From the NCBI RefSeq assembly GCF_014640075.1, contig NZ_BMGG01000001.1, positions 1,015,486-1,079,485 on the forward strand: DNA of 64,000 nucleotides, written 5' to 3'. A program made the translations under genes and the position numbers. This document shows positions 37,372 through 46,813 of the stretch, one piece after another. Every line of letters begins with the position of its first letter. Within the stretch, counting starts at the first letter, position 1. The stretch is from Chelatococcus reniformis. Lineage in GTDB: Bacteria > Pseudomonadota > Alphaproteobacteria > Rhizobiales > Beijerinckiaceae. The notes under the pieces were generated by a model. The model was not told the origin of the DNA and did no database searches. It was given only the letters and a program-made list of their open reading frames with translations.

Positions 37372-40095
37372 TTACAGGCTGCGCCGGATCTCCTCCACGC
37401 GGTAGCACTCGATGACGTCGCCCTTGCGCATGTCCTGGTAGCTCTCGAAGGACATGCCGCACTCCTGGCCGGCACCGACCTCCTTGGCGTCGTCCTTGTA
37501 GCGCTTGAGCTGGGAGAGCTTGCCCTCGTGGATCACCACGCTGTCGCGGATCAGGCGAACGAAGGCGCCGCGCTCGACGACGCCGTCGACGACCCGGCAG
37601 CCCGCCACCTTGCCGACCTTCGACACGTCGAAGATCTCCAGGATCTGGGCTTCGCCCAGGCGATGCTCGCGCAGCGTCGGCGCCAGGAGACCGGACATGG
37701 CCTGCTTCACGTCGTCGACGAGGTCGTAGATCACGCTGTAGTAGCGGATCTCGACGCTGGCCCGGTCGGCCGCCTCGCGGGCTTCCTTGTTGGCGCGCAC
37801 GTTGAAGCCGACCACGACGGCCTTGGAGGCCTCCGCCAGGGTGATGTCGGACTCGGTGATGCCGCCGACCGCCGCATGCAGGATACGGGCGGTGACCTCG
37901 TCGTTGCCGAGCTTCTCCAGCGCGCCGCGGATGGCCTCGACGGAGCCCTGCACGTCGCCCTTGACGACGAGATTGAACTCCTTCTTGCCGGCACCTTCCT
38001 TGAGGTCGCGCATCATGTCGGCGAGCGAACGGCCGCTCGCGGCGCCGCGCGCGGCCGCCAGGTCGCGCCGCTGACGGGCGCGGAACTCGGTGATTTCGCG
38101 AGCCCGCGCCTCGTTCTCCACCACCGCCACGCGGTCGCCGGCCTCCGGCGTGCCGTTGAAGCCCAGCACCTCGGCCGGCATCGACGGGCCCGCCTCCTTG
38201 ATGTGCTCGCCTGTGTCGGCGATGAGCGCGCGCACCCGGCCCCATTCGCTGCCGGCCACGACGATGTCGCCCACGTGCAGCGTGCCGCGATCGACGAGCA
38301 CGGTCGCCACCGGGCCGCGGCCGCGATCGAGCTTGGCCTCGATGACGTTGCCCTCGGCCGAGCGATCGGGATTGGCCCGGAGGTCGAGGATCTCAGACTG
38401 CAGCTGCAGGCCCTCGAGCAGCTTGTCGAGGTTGGTGCCGACCTTGGCCGAGACCTCGAACTCCAGCGTGTCGCCGCCCATCGACTCCACCACGACCTCG
38501 TGCTGGAGCAGCTCGGTGCGCACCCGCTGCGGGTTGGCGTCCGGCTTGTCGACCTTGTTGATCGCCACGATGATCGGCACCCGGGCCGCCTTGGCGTGGT
38601 TGATCGCCTCGATGGTCTGCGGCTTCACGCCGTCGTCGGCGGCGACCACCAGCACGACGATGTCGGTCACCTTGGCACCGCGGGCGCGCATGGAGGTGAA
38701 CGCCGCGTGGCCGGGGGTGTCGATGAAGGTGATCTTGCCGCCGAGCGGCGAGGTCACCTGATAGGCGCCGATATGCTGGGTGATCCCGCCGGCCTCGCCG
38801 GAGACCACGTTGGTCTTGCGGACGGCGTCGAGCAGCGACGTCTTGCCGTGGTCGACGTGGCCCATGATGGTCACGACCGGCGGCCGCGGCACCAGCGTGT
38901 CGTCGGGATCGTCGGAGCTGAACAGGCCTTCCTCGACGTCCGACTCGGCCACGCGCCGCACGGTGTGGCCGAGCTCCTCGGCGATCAGCTGGGCCGTGTC
39001 CGCATCGATCACGTCCGTGATCTTATGCATCTGGCCCTGCTTCATGAGCATGCGGATCACGTCCACCGCCCGCTCCGACATGCGGTTGGCGAGCTCCTGG
39101 ATGGTGATCGTCTCCGGCACCACGACCTCACGCGAGAGGCGCTCACGCGGCTCGTTGGCGTTCCCGCGGTTCATGCGCTGCACGCGCCGACGGAAGGCGG
39201 CGACCGAGTGGGTGCGCTCGTCGCCGGCCGTCAGCGCCGTCGACACCGTCAGGCGGCCGCGCTGGCGGGCGTCGCCGGCGGTCTTGGTGGGCTTGGGAGC
39301 GAGTGCGGGCCGGGCCGGCGCACCGGCGCCGAGCGGCCGGCGGGGACGCGGCGTCTCGTCCTCGGACGTCTGGGCAGGCCGCGCGGCGGCGGGCGTCGAC
39401 GGCTGTGCGGTCGTTGTCGGCTTCGGGGTGGCGGATGCCGGCGGGGTCGGCGACAGCAGCACCGGCGGCCGCGAGCCGGACGGGCGCGGCCGCGCCACGA
39501 TGGCGGTCGGCGTCCCGGGCCCCGCTTCGCCGCGGGGCAGCGGCGGCGTGGGCTCGCGCCCTGCCACTGCGGGGCGGGTGTCACCCAGCCGGCGGCTGGC
39601 TTCGTCTTCCGCCCGCCGCTTGCCCTCGTCCTCGCGCCGGCGGCGATCCTCTTCCTCGCGCTTGCGCGCTTCGGCGGCCTCGCGCTCGGCCTGCTCGATG
39701 GCTTCCCGCTCGGCGCGGCGACGCGCCTCCTCGAGCGCGGCGCGGCGATCCTCTTCCTCGCGGCCCTTGGCCTGAGTCAGGGCGCGGATGCGCGCCTCGC
39801 GCTCGTCCTCGGTCAGCGTGCGCAGCACCACCCCGGTGGGGCGCTGCGGCGGCGGCGGCGGACGGCTGGGCACGGTCTGCGGCGGCGGCTGGCGCACGAT
39901 GGGGGCCGGCGGCGCCTCTTTCAGCTCGCCGGGGCCCAGGGCACGACGCTTCACCTTCTCGACCACGACCGATTTGCTCCGGCCGTGCGAGAAGCTCTGG
40001 CGTACCGTGCCGTGCTCGACCGGACGCTTGAGCGTCAACGTCTTGGATTGTCCGACGCTGATCGTCTTGTCGCCCGGGTTCTTGCTTTCACTCAT
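37372..40095 (-). CDS. infB: Translation initiation factor IF-2
   Basis: This 907-residue GTPase brings initiator tRNA to the 30S subunit. An alphaproteobacterial N-terminal region begins [17 protein letters not shown] (IF2-associated domain), then a long Arg/Glu coiled-coil and Pro/Ala linker to about residue 330. The G domain has G1 [12 protein letters not shown] (about 408-420), G3 DTPGHAAF and G4 NKVDKP. Domains II-IV follow, ending with the [17 protein letters not shown] fMet-tRNA-binding segment. It lies downstream of the YlxR gene in the nusA operon. Confidence 0.98.
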   Translation of the reverse strand: MSESKNPGDKTISVGQSKTLTLKRPVEHGTVRQSFSHGRSKSVVVEKVKRRALGPGELKEAPPAPIVRQPPPQTVPSRPPPPPQRPTGVVLRTLTEDEREARIRALTQAKGREEEDRRAALEEARRRAEREAIEQAEREAAEARKREEEDRRRREDEGKRRAEDEASRRLGDTRPAVAGREPTPPLPRGEAGPGTPTAIVARPRPSGSRPPVLLSPTPPASATPKPTTTAQPSTPAAARPAQTSEDETPRPRRPLGAGAPARPALAPKPTKTAGDARQRGRLTVSTALTAGDERTHSVAAFRRRVQRMNRGNANEPRERLSREVVVPETITIQELANRMSERAVDVIRMLMKQGQMHKITDVIDADTAQLIAEELGHTVRRVAESDVEEGLFSSDDPDDTLVPRPPVVTIMGHVDHGKTSLLDAVRKTNVVSGEAGGITQHIGAYQVTSPLGGKITFIDTPGHAAFTSMRARGAKVTDIVVLVVAADDGVKPQTIEAINHAKAARVPIIVAINKVDKPDANPQRVRTELLQHEVVVESMGGDTLEFEVSAKVGTNLDKLLEGLQLQSEILDLRANPDRSAEGNVIEAKLDRGRGPVATVLVDRGTLHVGDIVVAGSEWGRVRALIADTGEHIKEAGPSMPAEVLGFNGTPEAGDRVAVVENEARAREITEFRARQRRDLAAARGAASGRSLADMMRDLKEGAGKKEFNLVVKGDVQGSVEAIRGALEKLGNDEVTARILHAAVGGITESDITLAEASKAVVVGFNVRANKEAREAADRASVEIRYYSVIYDLVDDVKQAMSGLLAPTLREHRLGEAQILEIFDVSKVGKVAGCRVVDGVVERGAFVRLIRDSVVIHEGKLSQLKRYKDDAKEVGAGQECGMSFESYQDMRKGDVIECYRVEEIRRSL

Positions 40096-40117
40096 TCCGT
40101 TCCTGCCGCTCGCCCTT

Positions 40118-40235
40118 CAGCGCCTCGTCGATCGGGTGGTCCCTCCCGTCCGACGCGTGCTCATGACTCAAAAGTGGGAGCATTTCCACCGGTCGGAAAC
40201 ATCCGATCAAGACATGCTCCGGCGGGTCACCCGAC
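40118..40235 (-). repeat. Tripartite hairpin repeat, copy 8
   Basis: On the minus strand it reads GGAGCATGTCTTGATCGGAT, a GGAAATGCTCCCACTTTTGA core, and a third hairpin with CGTCGGACGGGAGGGACC. It occupies most of the gap between the YlxR gene and infB. Confidence 0.75.
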
Positions 40236-40296
40236 CCTTGATGTTCCGTTGCGGCCGTATTCGGCCCCACGCGCAGCCCCAGAACGTGCCGGAGCG

Positions 40297-41010
40297 TTAG
40301 CCGTCGTGCCCGGAGGCACTGCGTTGCGACGGGTGTAATTCATCCGCTTCCGGGGCGCTGGGCCTAACGGCCCCGCCGGCCGACTCGGCCGGCCGCGGAC
40401 CCCGAAAACAAGATAGCCGTCGCCAGCGAGCCAGAAAGCCTGTGCTCGCCGGGCCAGCAATAAGGGCCGCATGTATCACATGTGGGGCCCCTAATGCCAA
40501 ACCCAAATCGTCGCCGGCAAAGGCATGAGCAATAATTATTCGCTCTACCGCCGCGTCGCCGCGCCGCCGCACCGCCTGTTCCAGCTTGCGAACGCCGTCC
40601 GCAGCCGCCTCGCGGGCGTGCAGCATCATCACCACATGGCCCTTGCCGATCGCGGTTTCCACCTTGGTGAAGCCGCAGACCGCCTCCCCCGCCTTATTGG
40701 CAAAGGACAGCGCCTGCAGCGCGTCGCGCTCGAGCAGCCGGTCGACGTCCTCGGCCAGCGTCGGCGGGACGGTGACCTGCGTCTTCAGGCGGCGGGCGAA
40801 CGCCTTGCGCCGAACCGCCTCGCGCACCACGTCGGCTTCCCCCGTCACCCAGGCGCCACGGCCAGGCAGACGAGCCTTGAGGTCCGGCACCAGCACGCCG
40901 TCCGGGCCGACGACGAACCGGATCATCTCGTGTGGCGCGCGCACCTCACGCGATACGATGCACGATCGTTCGGGCCCGTCCTCGTTCCTGCTGCGCTGCT
41001 GCTGCGCCAA
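40297..41010 (-). CDS. YlxR/DUF448 RNA-binding protein with L7Ae-like C-terminal domain
   Basis: A 237-residue protein. Residues about 12-90 are the YlxR domain (RSCIVSREVRAPHEMIRFVVGPDG, LPGRGAWVTG) and about 100-190 an L7Ae/L30e-like fold (DALQALSFANKAGEAVCGFTKVE). This fusion is standard between nusA and infB in alphaproteobacteria. The C-terminal 45 residues are unordered. It probably binds RNA or ribosomes, and YlxR has been linked to RNase P in other bacteria (family knowledge). The stop is next to a hairpin repeat. Confidence 0.9.
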   Translation of the reverse strand: MAQQQRSRNEDGPERSCIVSREVRAPHEMIRFVVGPDGVLVPDLKARLPGRGAWVTGEADVVREAVRRKAFARRLKTQVTVPPTLAEDVDRLLERDALQALSFANKAGEAVCGFTKVETAIGKGHVVMMLHAREAAADGVRKLEQAVRRRGDAAVERIIIAHAFAGDDLGLALGAPHVIHAALIAGPASTGFLARWRRLSCFRGPRPAESAGGAVRPSAPEADELHPSQRSASGHDG

Positions 41011-41126
41011 TCAGGTCGTCCTTTCGCGTTGCAATGGATAGCCGGCTGCGGCGCCCCGGCCACGGCGATCGACGGGCGATCGCGCGTTCGCAGATGAACG
41101 AGATCATCCATCTGCACAAAATTGCT

Positions 41127-41240
41127 CCACCCCTCCCGATCAGGAGTGCGTCCCGTGCGATCGGGGCGGGCTCCGCCCGATCAAAAGCTTATGAGCATTG
41201 CTGCGCCTTGGATGACCGCATCCAACGGCGACATGCCCTA
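41127..41240 (-). repeat. Tripartite hairpin repeat, copy 9
   Basis: On the minus strand it starts CTAGGGCATGTCGCCGTTGG, then GCGGTCATCCAAGGCGCAG, the core AATGCTCATAAGCTTTTGAT and the GGGCGGAGCCCGCCCCGATCG hairpin. The starting CTAG contains the nusA TAG stop. Confidence 0.75.
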
Positions 41241-42845
41241 GGCCTCCGGCTGCTCCTCGCCGCCATCGTCCTCGACCCCGTCGTCCTCGGCGGGCGCCGG
41301 CGCCTCGATCCAGCCGGCCTTGACGCGGGCCGCCATGATCATCGCCTCGGCCTCCGCCCGCGACAGGTCGAAGCCATCGAGGGCGCCCTTGTGGCGGACC
41401 GCCTCGCCGTCCTTGCGCTCGGTCCAGCCGGCGAGGTCGTCGGTCACCGCACCGGCGAGATCCTCCACCGTCTTGATGTCGTTCTCGCCGAACGCCACCA
41501 GCATGGGCATGGTGACGCCGTCGATCTCCAGCAGGTCGTCCGCGACGCCGAGTTCGCGGCGACGGGCATCCTGCTCGCCCTCCACCTTGGCCAGGTATTC
41601 CTGCGCGCGCGTCTGGATCTCCAGCGCAGTGTCCTCGTCGAAGCCCTCGATCGAGGCCAGTTCCGCAAGCTCCACCATGGCGAGCTCCTCGACCGAGCTG
41701 AAGCCCTCGGAGGCGAGCAATTGGCCGACCACCTCGTCGACGTCCAGCGCGTCCATGAAGGCGGTGGTGCGCTCGGCGAACTCCTTCTGACGGCGCTCCG
41801 ATTCCTCCGCCTCGGTCATGATGTCGATGTCCCAGCCGGTGAGCTGGGAGGCGAGCCGCACGTTCTGGCCGCGGCGGCCGATGGCCAGCGACAGCTGGTC
41901 GTCCGGCACCACCACCTCGATGCGCTCATTGTCCTCGTCGAGGACCACCTTGACCACCTCGGCCGGCTGCAGCGCGTTGACGATGAAGGTGGCATGGTCG
42001 GGCGACCAGGGGATGATGTCGATCTTCTCGCCCTGCAGCTCGCCGACCACCGCCTGCACGCGCGAGCCGCGCATGCCGACGCAGGCGCCGACCGGATCGA
42101 TCGAGCTGTCGCGGGAGATCACGGCAATCTTGGCGCGGGAGCCGGGATCGCGTGCCACCGCCTTCACCTCGACGACACCGTCGTAGATCTCCGGCACCTC
42201 CTGCGCGAACAACTTGGCCATGAACTGCGGATGGGTGCGCGACAGGAAGATCTGCGGCCCGCGGGTCTCGCGGCGCACGTCGTAGACATAGGCGCGCACC
42301 CGGTCGCCCGGACGGAAGGTCTCGCGCGGGATCAGCTCGTCGCGCCGCACGATCGCCTCGCCGCGGCCGAGATCGACGACGACGTTGCCGTATTCGGCCC
42401 GCTTCACCAGGCCATTGACGATCTCGCCGATGCGGTCCTTGAACTCGTCGTACTGTCGGTCGCGCTCAGCCTCGCGCACCTTCTGCACGATCACCTGCTT
42501 GGCCGACTGCGCGGCGATGCGCCCGAAGTCGAAGGGAGGCAGCGTCTCGGCGATGTAGTCGCCGATCTGCGCCGCCGGGTTGCGGCGGCGGGCATCCTCG
42601 ACAGCGATCTGCGTCGCGTCGTTCTCGACCATGTCGGCAACCAGCAGCAGCCGCGACAGCCGGATCTCGCCGCTCTTGGGATTGATCTCGGCGCGCACGT
42701 CGGTCTCGCTGCCGTAGCGGGACCGGGCGGCCTTCTGGATGGCGTCCTCCATGGCGGCGAGCACGATCTGCCGATCGATCACCTTCTCGCGGGCGACCGC
42801 GTCGGCGATCTGCAAGAGCTCAAGCCTGTTGGCGCTGACGGCCAT
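41238..42845 (-). CDS. nusA: Transcription termination/antitermination factor NusA
   Basis: This 535-residue RNA polymerase-associated factor has the N-terminal RNAP-binding domain (about 1-130), S1 (about 135-200), two KH domains (about 205-345; [23 protein letters not shown] and [15 protein letters not shown]) and C-terminal helix-hairpin-helix repeats (about 360-515; [28 protein letters not shown]). The tail is acidic. rimP lies 133 bp upstream. Its stop codon falls in the terminal CTAG of a hairpin repeat. Confidence 0.98.
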   Translation of the reverse strand: MAVSANRLELLQIADAVAREKVIDRQIVLAAMEDAIQKAARSRYGSETDVRAEINPKSGEIRLSRLLLVADMVENDATQIAVEDARRRNPAAQIGDYIAETLPPFDFGRIAAQSAKQVIVQKVREAERDRQYDEFKDRIGEIVNGLVKRAEYGNVVVDLGRGEAIVRRDELIPRETFRPGDRVRAYVYDVRRETRGPQIFLSRTHPQFMAKLFAQEVPEIYDGVVEVKAVARDPGSRAKIAVISRDSSIDPVGACVGMRGSRVQAVVGELQGEKIDIIPWSPDHATFIVNALQPAEVVKVVLDEDNERIEVVVPDDQLSLAIGRRGQNVRLASQLTGWDIDIMTEAEESERRQKEFAERTTAFMDALDVDEVVGQLLASEGFSSVEELAMVELAELASIEGFDEDTALEIQTRAQEYLAKVEGEQDARRRELGVADDLLEIDGVTMPMLVAFGENDIKTVEDLAGAVTDDLAGWTERKDGEAVRHKGALDGFDLSRAEAEAMIMAARVKAGWIEAPAPAEDDGVEDDGGEEQPEA

Positions 42846-42978
42846 GGAATTCTCCTTCTACAACCACCGCCGCGGGCGCGGCCTTCGGCCCTCCGCCCGC
42901 ACGCAACTCAAAAATCATCGCTCCGGAGCGCCCGGCGATCGGAAGACCCCAACCGCGAGAGAAACGCCCGAACATCAA

Positions 42979-43614
42979 CTAGTGCGGCCGCTCAAGCGGA
43001 CCCTCGTCCTCATCGACATCGACATCATGGTCGTCATCGTCATCCACCGCTTCGGCGCGCGCGCGCCGTGCCGCCTTGTCGCGGCGCAGGGCTTCGGTGA
43101 TCAGCGCGTCGGTGAGCACCAGGCGCGCCTCGCCGATGTCACTGAGCGGCAATCGCACCAGGCGCTCCTCGTCCGGCCCGGCGTCGGGGCGCTCCAGCAG
43201 CACCTCCTCGCCGTCCACGCCGCGGATGATGCCGCGGTAGCGCTTGCGGCCCGCGGCCGGCACCGCCAGCTCGAGCTTGGCCTCGTGGTCCGACCAGCGC
43301 TCGAAGTCCGAGCGGCGGACCAGCGGCCGGTCGATGCCCGGCGACGAGACCTCAAGGTGATAGGCACGGCCGACCGGATCATCCACGTCGAGCGCCGGCG
43401 ACACGCCCCGGCTCACGGCCTCGCAGTCGTCCACGCCCATGGTGCCGTCCGGCCGCTCGGCCATGATCTGCACCGTACAGCCGTTGAGGGCGGTGACGCG
43501 CACGCGCACCAGCCGGTAGCCGAGGTCGGCGAGCACCGGCTCGACGATCGTCGCGACACGCGCCGCCACACCGCTCTCGCCGACGACGCGTCTGTCGGAT
43601 GCTTCCACTGTCAT
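42979..43614 (-). CDS. rimP: Ribosome maturation factor RimP
   Basis: A 211-residue cytoplasmic factor for 30S subunit assembly. The N-terminal domain shows [17 protein letters not shown] and [23 protein letters not shown], and the centre has [21 protein letters not shown], the family signature. The last 30 residues are Asp-rich ([15 protein letters not shown]), an acidic tail. It is the first gene of the nusA operon here. metK-trmB, often close to it in relatives, are about 20 kb away in this window. Confidence 0.96.
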   Translation of the reverse strand: MTVEASDRRVVGESGVAARVATIVEPVLADLGYRLVRVRVTALNGCTVQIMAERPDGTMGVDDCEAVSRGVSPALDVDDPVGRAYHLEVSSPGIDRPLVRRSDFERWSDHEAKLELAVPAAGRKRYRGIIRGVDGEEVLLERPDAGPDEERLVRLPLSDIGEARLVLTDALITEALRRDKAARRARAEAVDDDDDHDVDVDEDEGPLERPH

Positions 43615-43808
43615 GGGCCGCCAGTCCCCGATGCCAAATCAGGCCGATGTGATGCGCCAGTGCGAAAAGAGCGGCCCCCACGAGAAGGACCACTCTCCGG
43701 ATTAGTCCGATGAAGGACCCGTCTGGAATGTAGGAATAGCGCACATGTAATCGAAAAGACGGCGCGCCGCAAGATCTTGCCGACAGGGCCCATCCCCGCG
43801 GGGCGCCA

Positions 43809-44564
43809 TCATCGCCGGCGGCTGGCGCGCTCCAGTTGCCGCAGCACCGCATCGACCGCGATGGCGGTGGCGGCGACGGCGATGCAGCCCTCCACCACGA
43901 AGGCAGGGTTCGAACCGACCAGGCCGGCGATAATCGGATCGCCCAAGGTCGAGGCGCCGACGACGGAGCCGATCGTCGCCGTCCCCATGGCGGTGGCCGC
44001 GCTGGTGCGCAGCGCCGCGAGCACGAGCGGGGCGGCCAAGGGCAATTCCAGTTGCCGCAGCATCTGGCCGGAGCTCAGGCCCATGCCCGCCGCCGCCTCC
44101 TTGAGTTGCGGGGGCGTGCCGTCGAAGGCGGCGAGCGCCGTCTGCAGCACGGGCAGCAGCCCGTACAGCACCAGCGCCACGATCGTCGGCACGGCGCCGA
44201 AGCCGATCATCGGCACCGCCAGCGCCAGCACGGCGACCGGCGGGATGGTCTGGCCCAGCGCCACCAGGGATTCCACCAGCGGCCGAAAGGCCGCGCCGGC
44301 GCCGCGCGTCACGGCGATGGCGGTGCCCAGGCCGAGGCCCAGCGCGATGGTGCAGGCGACGCCAACCAGCAGCAGGTGGTTGAGCGCCAGCATCAGTAGC
44401 GGCGAGCGTGTGTAGACCGCGGGTGCGCCTGCCGGCGCCAGCCCCGCGAACAGTGGCCCTGCATGGGGCAGGGCCCACAGCAGCACGAGCCAGCCCGTCA
44501 GCAGCGCCGGCAGCATGGCGGCCCGCCCGAGCCGGCCGCCGCCGCCCGCCTCGGCCGCGCTCAT
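43809..44564 (-). CDS. Osmoprotectant-type ABC transporter permease (OpuB/ProW family)
   Basis: This 251-residue inner-membrane permease has about six helices. GQTIPPVAVLALAVPMIGFGAVPTIVALVLYGLLPVLQ (about 110-147) is the hallmark of OpuCB/ProW-type choline/betaine permeases, and the coupling helix KEAAAGMGLSSGQMLRQLELP is clear. It overlaps the ATPase stop by ATGA. No substrate-binding protein or second permease is present, which is unusual, as OpuC-type systems normally have one. It could use a distant binding protein. Confidence 0.88.
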   Translation of the reverse strand: MSAAEAGGGGRLGRAAMLPALLTGWLVLLWALPHAGPLFAGLAPAGAPAVYTRSPLLMLALNHLLLVGVACTIALGLGLGTAIAVTRGAGAAFRPLVESLVALGQTIPPVAVLALAVPMIGFGAVPTIVALVLYGLLPVLQTALAAFDGTPPQLKEAAAGMGLSSGQMLRQLELPLAAPLVLAALRTSAATAMGTATIGSVVGASTLGDPIIAGLVGSNPAFVVEGCIAVAATAIAVDAVLRQLERASRRR

Positions 44565-45550
44565 CGGGGCGCCAGGTCCGACCAGCCGAGGGTGCCTACC
44601 GGCCGTCCCGCCGCGTCGACGACGCTCAGGCGGTCGGCACCATGCTCCAGCATGGCCGAGAGCGCCTCGCGCAGGCTCGCGTCGGCCGCGACCTGCGGTC
44701 CGCCGCGCCCAGGGGCGCCGGGGCCCGGCGACCGCGCCCGGTCGGCCACCTGCTCGAGCGCCAGCCGGCGCAGGCCGATCGCGCCGCCGCCCAGGAAATC
44801 ATAGGTGAAGGAGCCGGCCTGCGCCGCCGTCACCTGGCGCGGGGAGCCGAAGCAGGCGAGGCGGCCGGCGTTGAGCAGGGCGATGTCGGTCGCCAGCTTG
44901 ATCGCCTCGTCCACGTCGTGGGTGACGAACACCACGGTCTTGCCCGTGCGCTGCTGAATCTCCTTGATCTCGTCCTGGAGCTCGAGGCGTGTCACCGGGT
45001 CCAGCGCGCTGAACGGCTCATCCATCAGCAGGATCGGCGGATCGGCGGCGAGCGCCCGCGCGATGCCCACGCGCTGCTGCTGACCTCCCGAGAGCTGGTG
45101 AGGGTAGCGGCCGATGTGATCGGCCGGCAGGCGCAGCAGGCCGACGAGCTCTTCGATGCGAGCCCGGATGCGCGACCGCGGCCAGCCCAGCAGCCGCGGC
45201 ACGGTGGCGATGTTGTCGCGAACCGTCCAGTGCGGGAACAGGCCGCCCGACTGGATCACGTAGCCGATGCCGCGCCTGAGCTCGACGGCGTCGCGCCGGG
45301 CGATGTCCTCGCCGTCCACCAGCACCCGGCCCCCGTCGGGGCTCTCCAGCCGGTTGACGAGCTTGAGAGTCGTCGTCTTGCCGCAACCCGAGGGGCCGAT
45401 CAGCACGACGAAGCGGCCGGGCGGTACCTCGAGGTCGAGGCGGTCGAGGATGGTGCGGCCGCCGAGCGCTTTGGTCACGGCCTCGAACACGATCGCGGGG
45501 CGCGCGCGGGCGTCGTCCGCCGTGTCGGGCGCGGCCGGCGCGGCCGTCAT
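44561..45550 (-). CDS. Osmoprotectant-type ABC transporter ATP-binding protein
   Basis: A 329-residue ATPase of the glycine betaine/choline (OpuCA/ProV) group. Walker A is GPSGCGKTTTLKLVNRL, the Q-loop segment is YVIQSGGLFPHWTV, the signature LSGGQQQRVGIARAL and Walker B ILLMDEPFSALDP. The C-terminal part holds a single CBS-like segment (SLREALSAMLEHGADRLSVVD) where two are usual. Its start overlaps the rsmI stop by ATGA and its stop overlaps the permease start. This coupling to an rRNA methyltransferase is unusual. The ligand is inferred from the family only. Confidence 0.9.
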   Translation of the reverse strand: MTAAPAAPDTADDARARPAIVFEAVTKALGGRTILDRLDLEVPPGRFVVLIGPSGCGKTTTLKLVNRLESPDGGRVLVDGEDIARRDAVELRRGIGYVIQSGGLFPHWTVRDNIATVPRLLGWPRSRIRARIEELVGLLRLPADHIGRYPHQLSGGQQQRVGIARALAADPPILLMDEPFSALDPVTRLELQDEIKEIQQRTGKTVVFVTHDVDEAIKLATDIALLNAGRLACFGSPRQVTAAQAGSFTYDFLGGGAIGLRRLALEQVADRARSPGPGAPGRGGPQVAADASLREALSAMLEHGADRLSVVDAAGRPVGTLGWSDLAPR

Positions 45551-46479
45551 TCGGGCTCCCCGCGGTCCTTCGGGCCGATCAGCAGCGCCCGGGCGTAGAC
45601 GTCGCGCCGCGGCAGGCCCGTCTCCGCCGTGACCAGCGCCACCGCCTCCTTCAGGGAATGGTCGGCGAGCAGACGGCGCAACCGTTCGTCGAGGTCGTCC
45701 TCCGCGACGGCTGCGGCGATCGGGCCGCCGATCAGCACCACGATCTCGCCGCGCGGCGGCCCCGCCTCGGCGTAGTGGCCGGCGAGGTAGGGAAGATCGC
45801 CGCGCACGACGCTCTCGTAGAGTTTGGTGAGCTCGCGCGCCACCGCCGCCGGCCGCGGCCCCAGGATGGCGGCGGCATCGGCCAGCATGTCGCCCAGGCG
45901 CTGGGCCGATTCGAAGAACACCAGCGTGCCCGGCACCTGGGCGAGGCCGAGCAGGCGCGCCCGCCGTGCCGCGGATTTGGGCGGCAGGAAGCCACCAAAG
46001 AAGAAGCTGTCGGTCGGCAGGCCCGACACCACCAGCGCGGTCAGCACCGCCGACGGGCCGGGCACGCTGGTCACCTCGATGCCGGCGGCCAGGGCGTCTT
46101 CCACCAGCTTGTAGCCGGGGTCGGAAACGAGGGGCGTGCCGGCGTCGGAGACCAGGGCCAGGGCCTGGCCCTCGTGCAGGCGCGCCATGATTCTCGGCCG
46201 CATCTGGGCGGCGTTGTGCTCGTGGTAGCTCAGCAGCGGCGTGGTGATGCCATAGTGGGCGAGCAGGCCCTTGGTCACGCGCGAATCCTCGGCGATGACC
46301 GCGTCGGCAGCCGCGAGCGTGCCGAGCGCCCGGAACGAGATGTCCTTCAGGTTGCCGATGGGCGTCGCCACCAGGTGCAGCCCTGGCGCGATTCGATCGG
46401 CTTCCGCCGCCATGCCGAAGGCGGTGAAGCGCGATGGCTCCGCTCCTGTCGCCGCCCGCTGCTCCGGTGCCTTCGTCAC
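45547..46479 (-). CDS. rsmI: 16S rRNA (cytidine(1402)-2'-O)-methyltransferase RsmI
   Basis: This 310-residue SAM-dependent methyltransferase has the tetrapyrrole-methylase fold. It contains LHLVATPIGNLKDISFRAL, AEDSRVTKGLLAHYGI, ALVSDAGTPLVSDPGY and VPGPSAVLTALVVSGLPTD, all diagnostic of RsmI. It modifies C1402 in the decoding centre together with RsmH. The gene is divergent from an LppC-like lipoprotein gene, as in many proteobacteria. Its stop overlaps the ABC ATPase start (ATGA). The start MTKAPEQ may be slightly early. Confidence 0.96.
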   Translation of the reverse strand: MTKAPEQRAATGAEPSRFTAFGMAAEADRIAPGLHLVATPIGNLKDISFRALGTLAAADAVIAEDSRVTKGLLAHYGITTPLLSYHEHNAAQMRPRIMARLHEGQALALVSDAGTPLVSDPGYKLVEDALAAGIEVTSVPGPSAVLTALVVSGLPTDSFFFGGFLPPKSAARRARLLGLAQVPGTLVFFESAQRLGDMLADAAAILGPRPAAVARELTKLYESVVRGDLPYLAGHYAEAGPPRGEIVVLIGGPIAAAVAEDDLDERLRRLLADHSLKEAVALVTAETGLPRRDVYARALLIGPKDRGEPE

Positions 46480-46813
46480 GCTCTACCCCCTGCCCGTGCC
46501 GCACCCTGGCATGGAACAGGTGTCAACCGGAAGCGTCGCCCGCCGGCGTGGCGGATCAGAACGGCGAGCGGAATGGCATGCGGCGAGCCGATGAATCCCG
46601 GCGGCTCCAGCCGTTCGGCAAGCGCTTCGGTCGAGGGCTCTCGAAACCCGGCGTTTACCGATGCCGCGCAAGATGACCGCGAGCGCATCGGCGGCCGCGC
46701 CACAAATGAATCGGAAACCACACATTTGCGCTCTACTGTGCTCTGCGCACGGCATGGCGGCTGTATTGGCGTAGAGCGAGAGCCCTTCCGGCGCGACGAA
46801 CGGGGAGTAGCCT
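46480..46813. other. Divergent region between rsmI and the LppC-like gene
   Basis: No gene. The two promoters must lie here. An AT-richer patch at about 46700-46745 (GAATCGGAAACCACACATTT) is the best candidate for the rightward promoter. No repeat or operator is evident. Confidence 0.35.

Noticed and set aside
37363..40338. 991-codon open frame on the plus strand opposite infB
   Set aside because: Fully antisense to a normal infB with all GTPase motifs; composition is that of a shadow frame.
40932..43100. 722-codon open frame opposite nusA and rimP
   Set aside because: Antisense to nusA, with no recognisable domain or ribosome-binding site.
44561..46504. Single 647-codon frame joining the rsmI region and the ABC ATPase
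   Set aside because: The ATPase starts at 45550; the upstream part of the frame is a shadow of rsmI.
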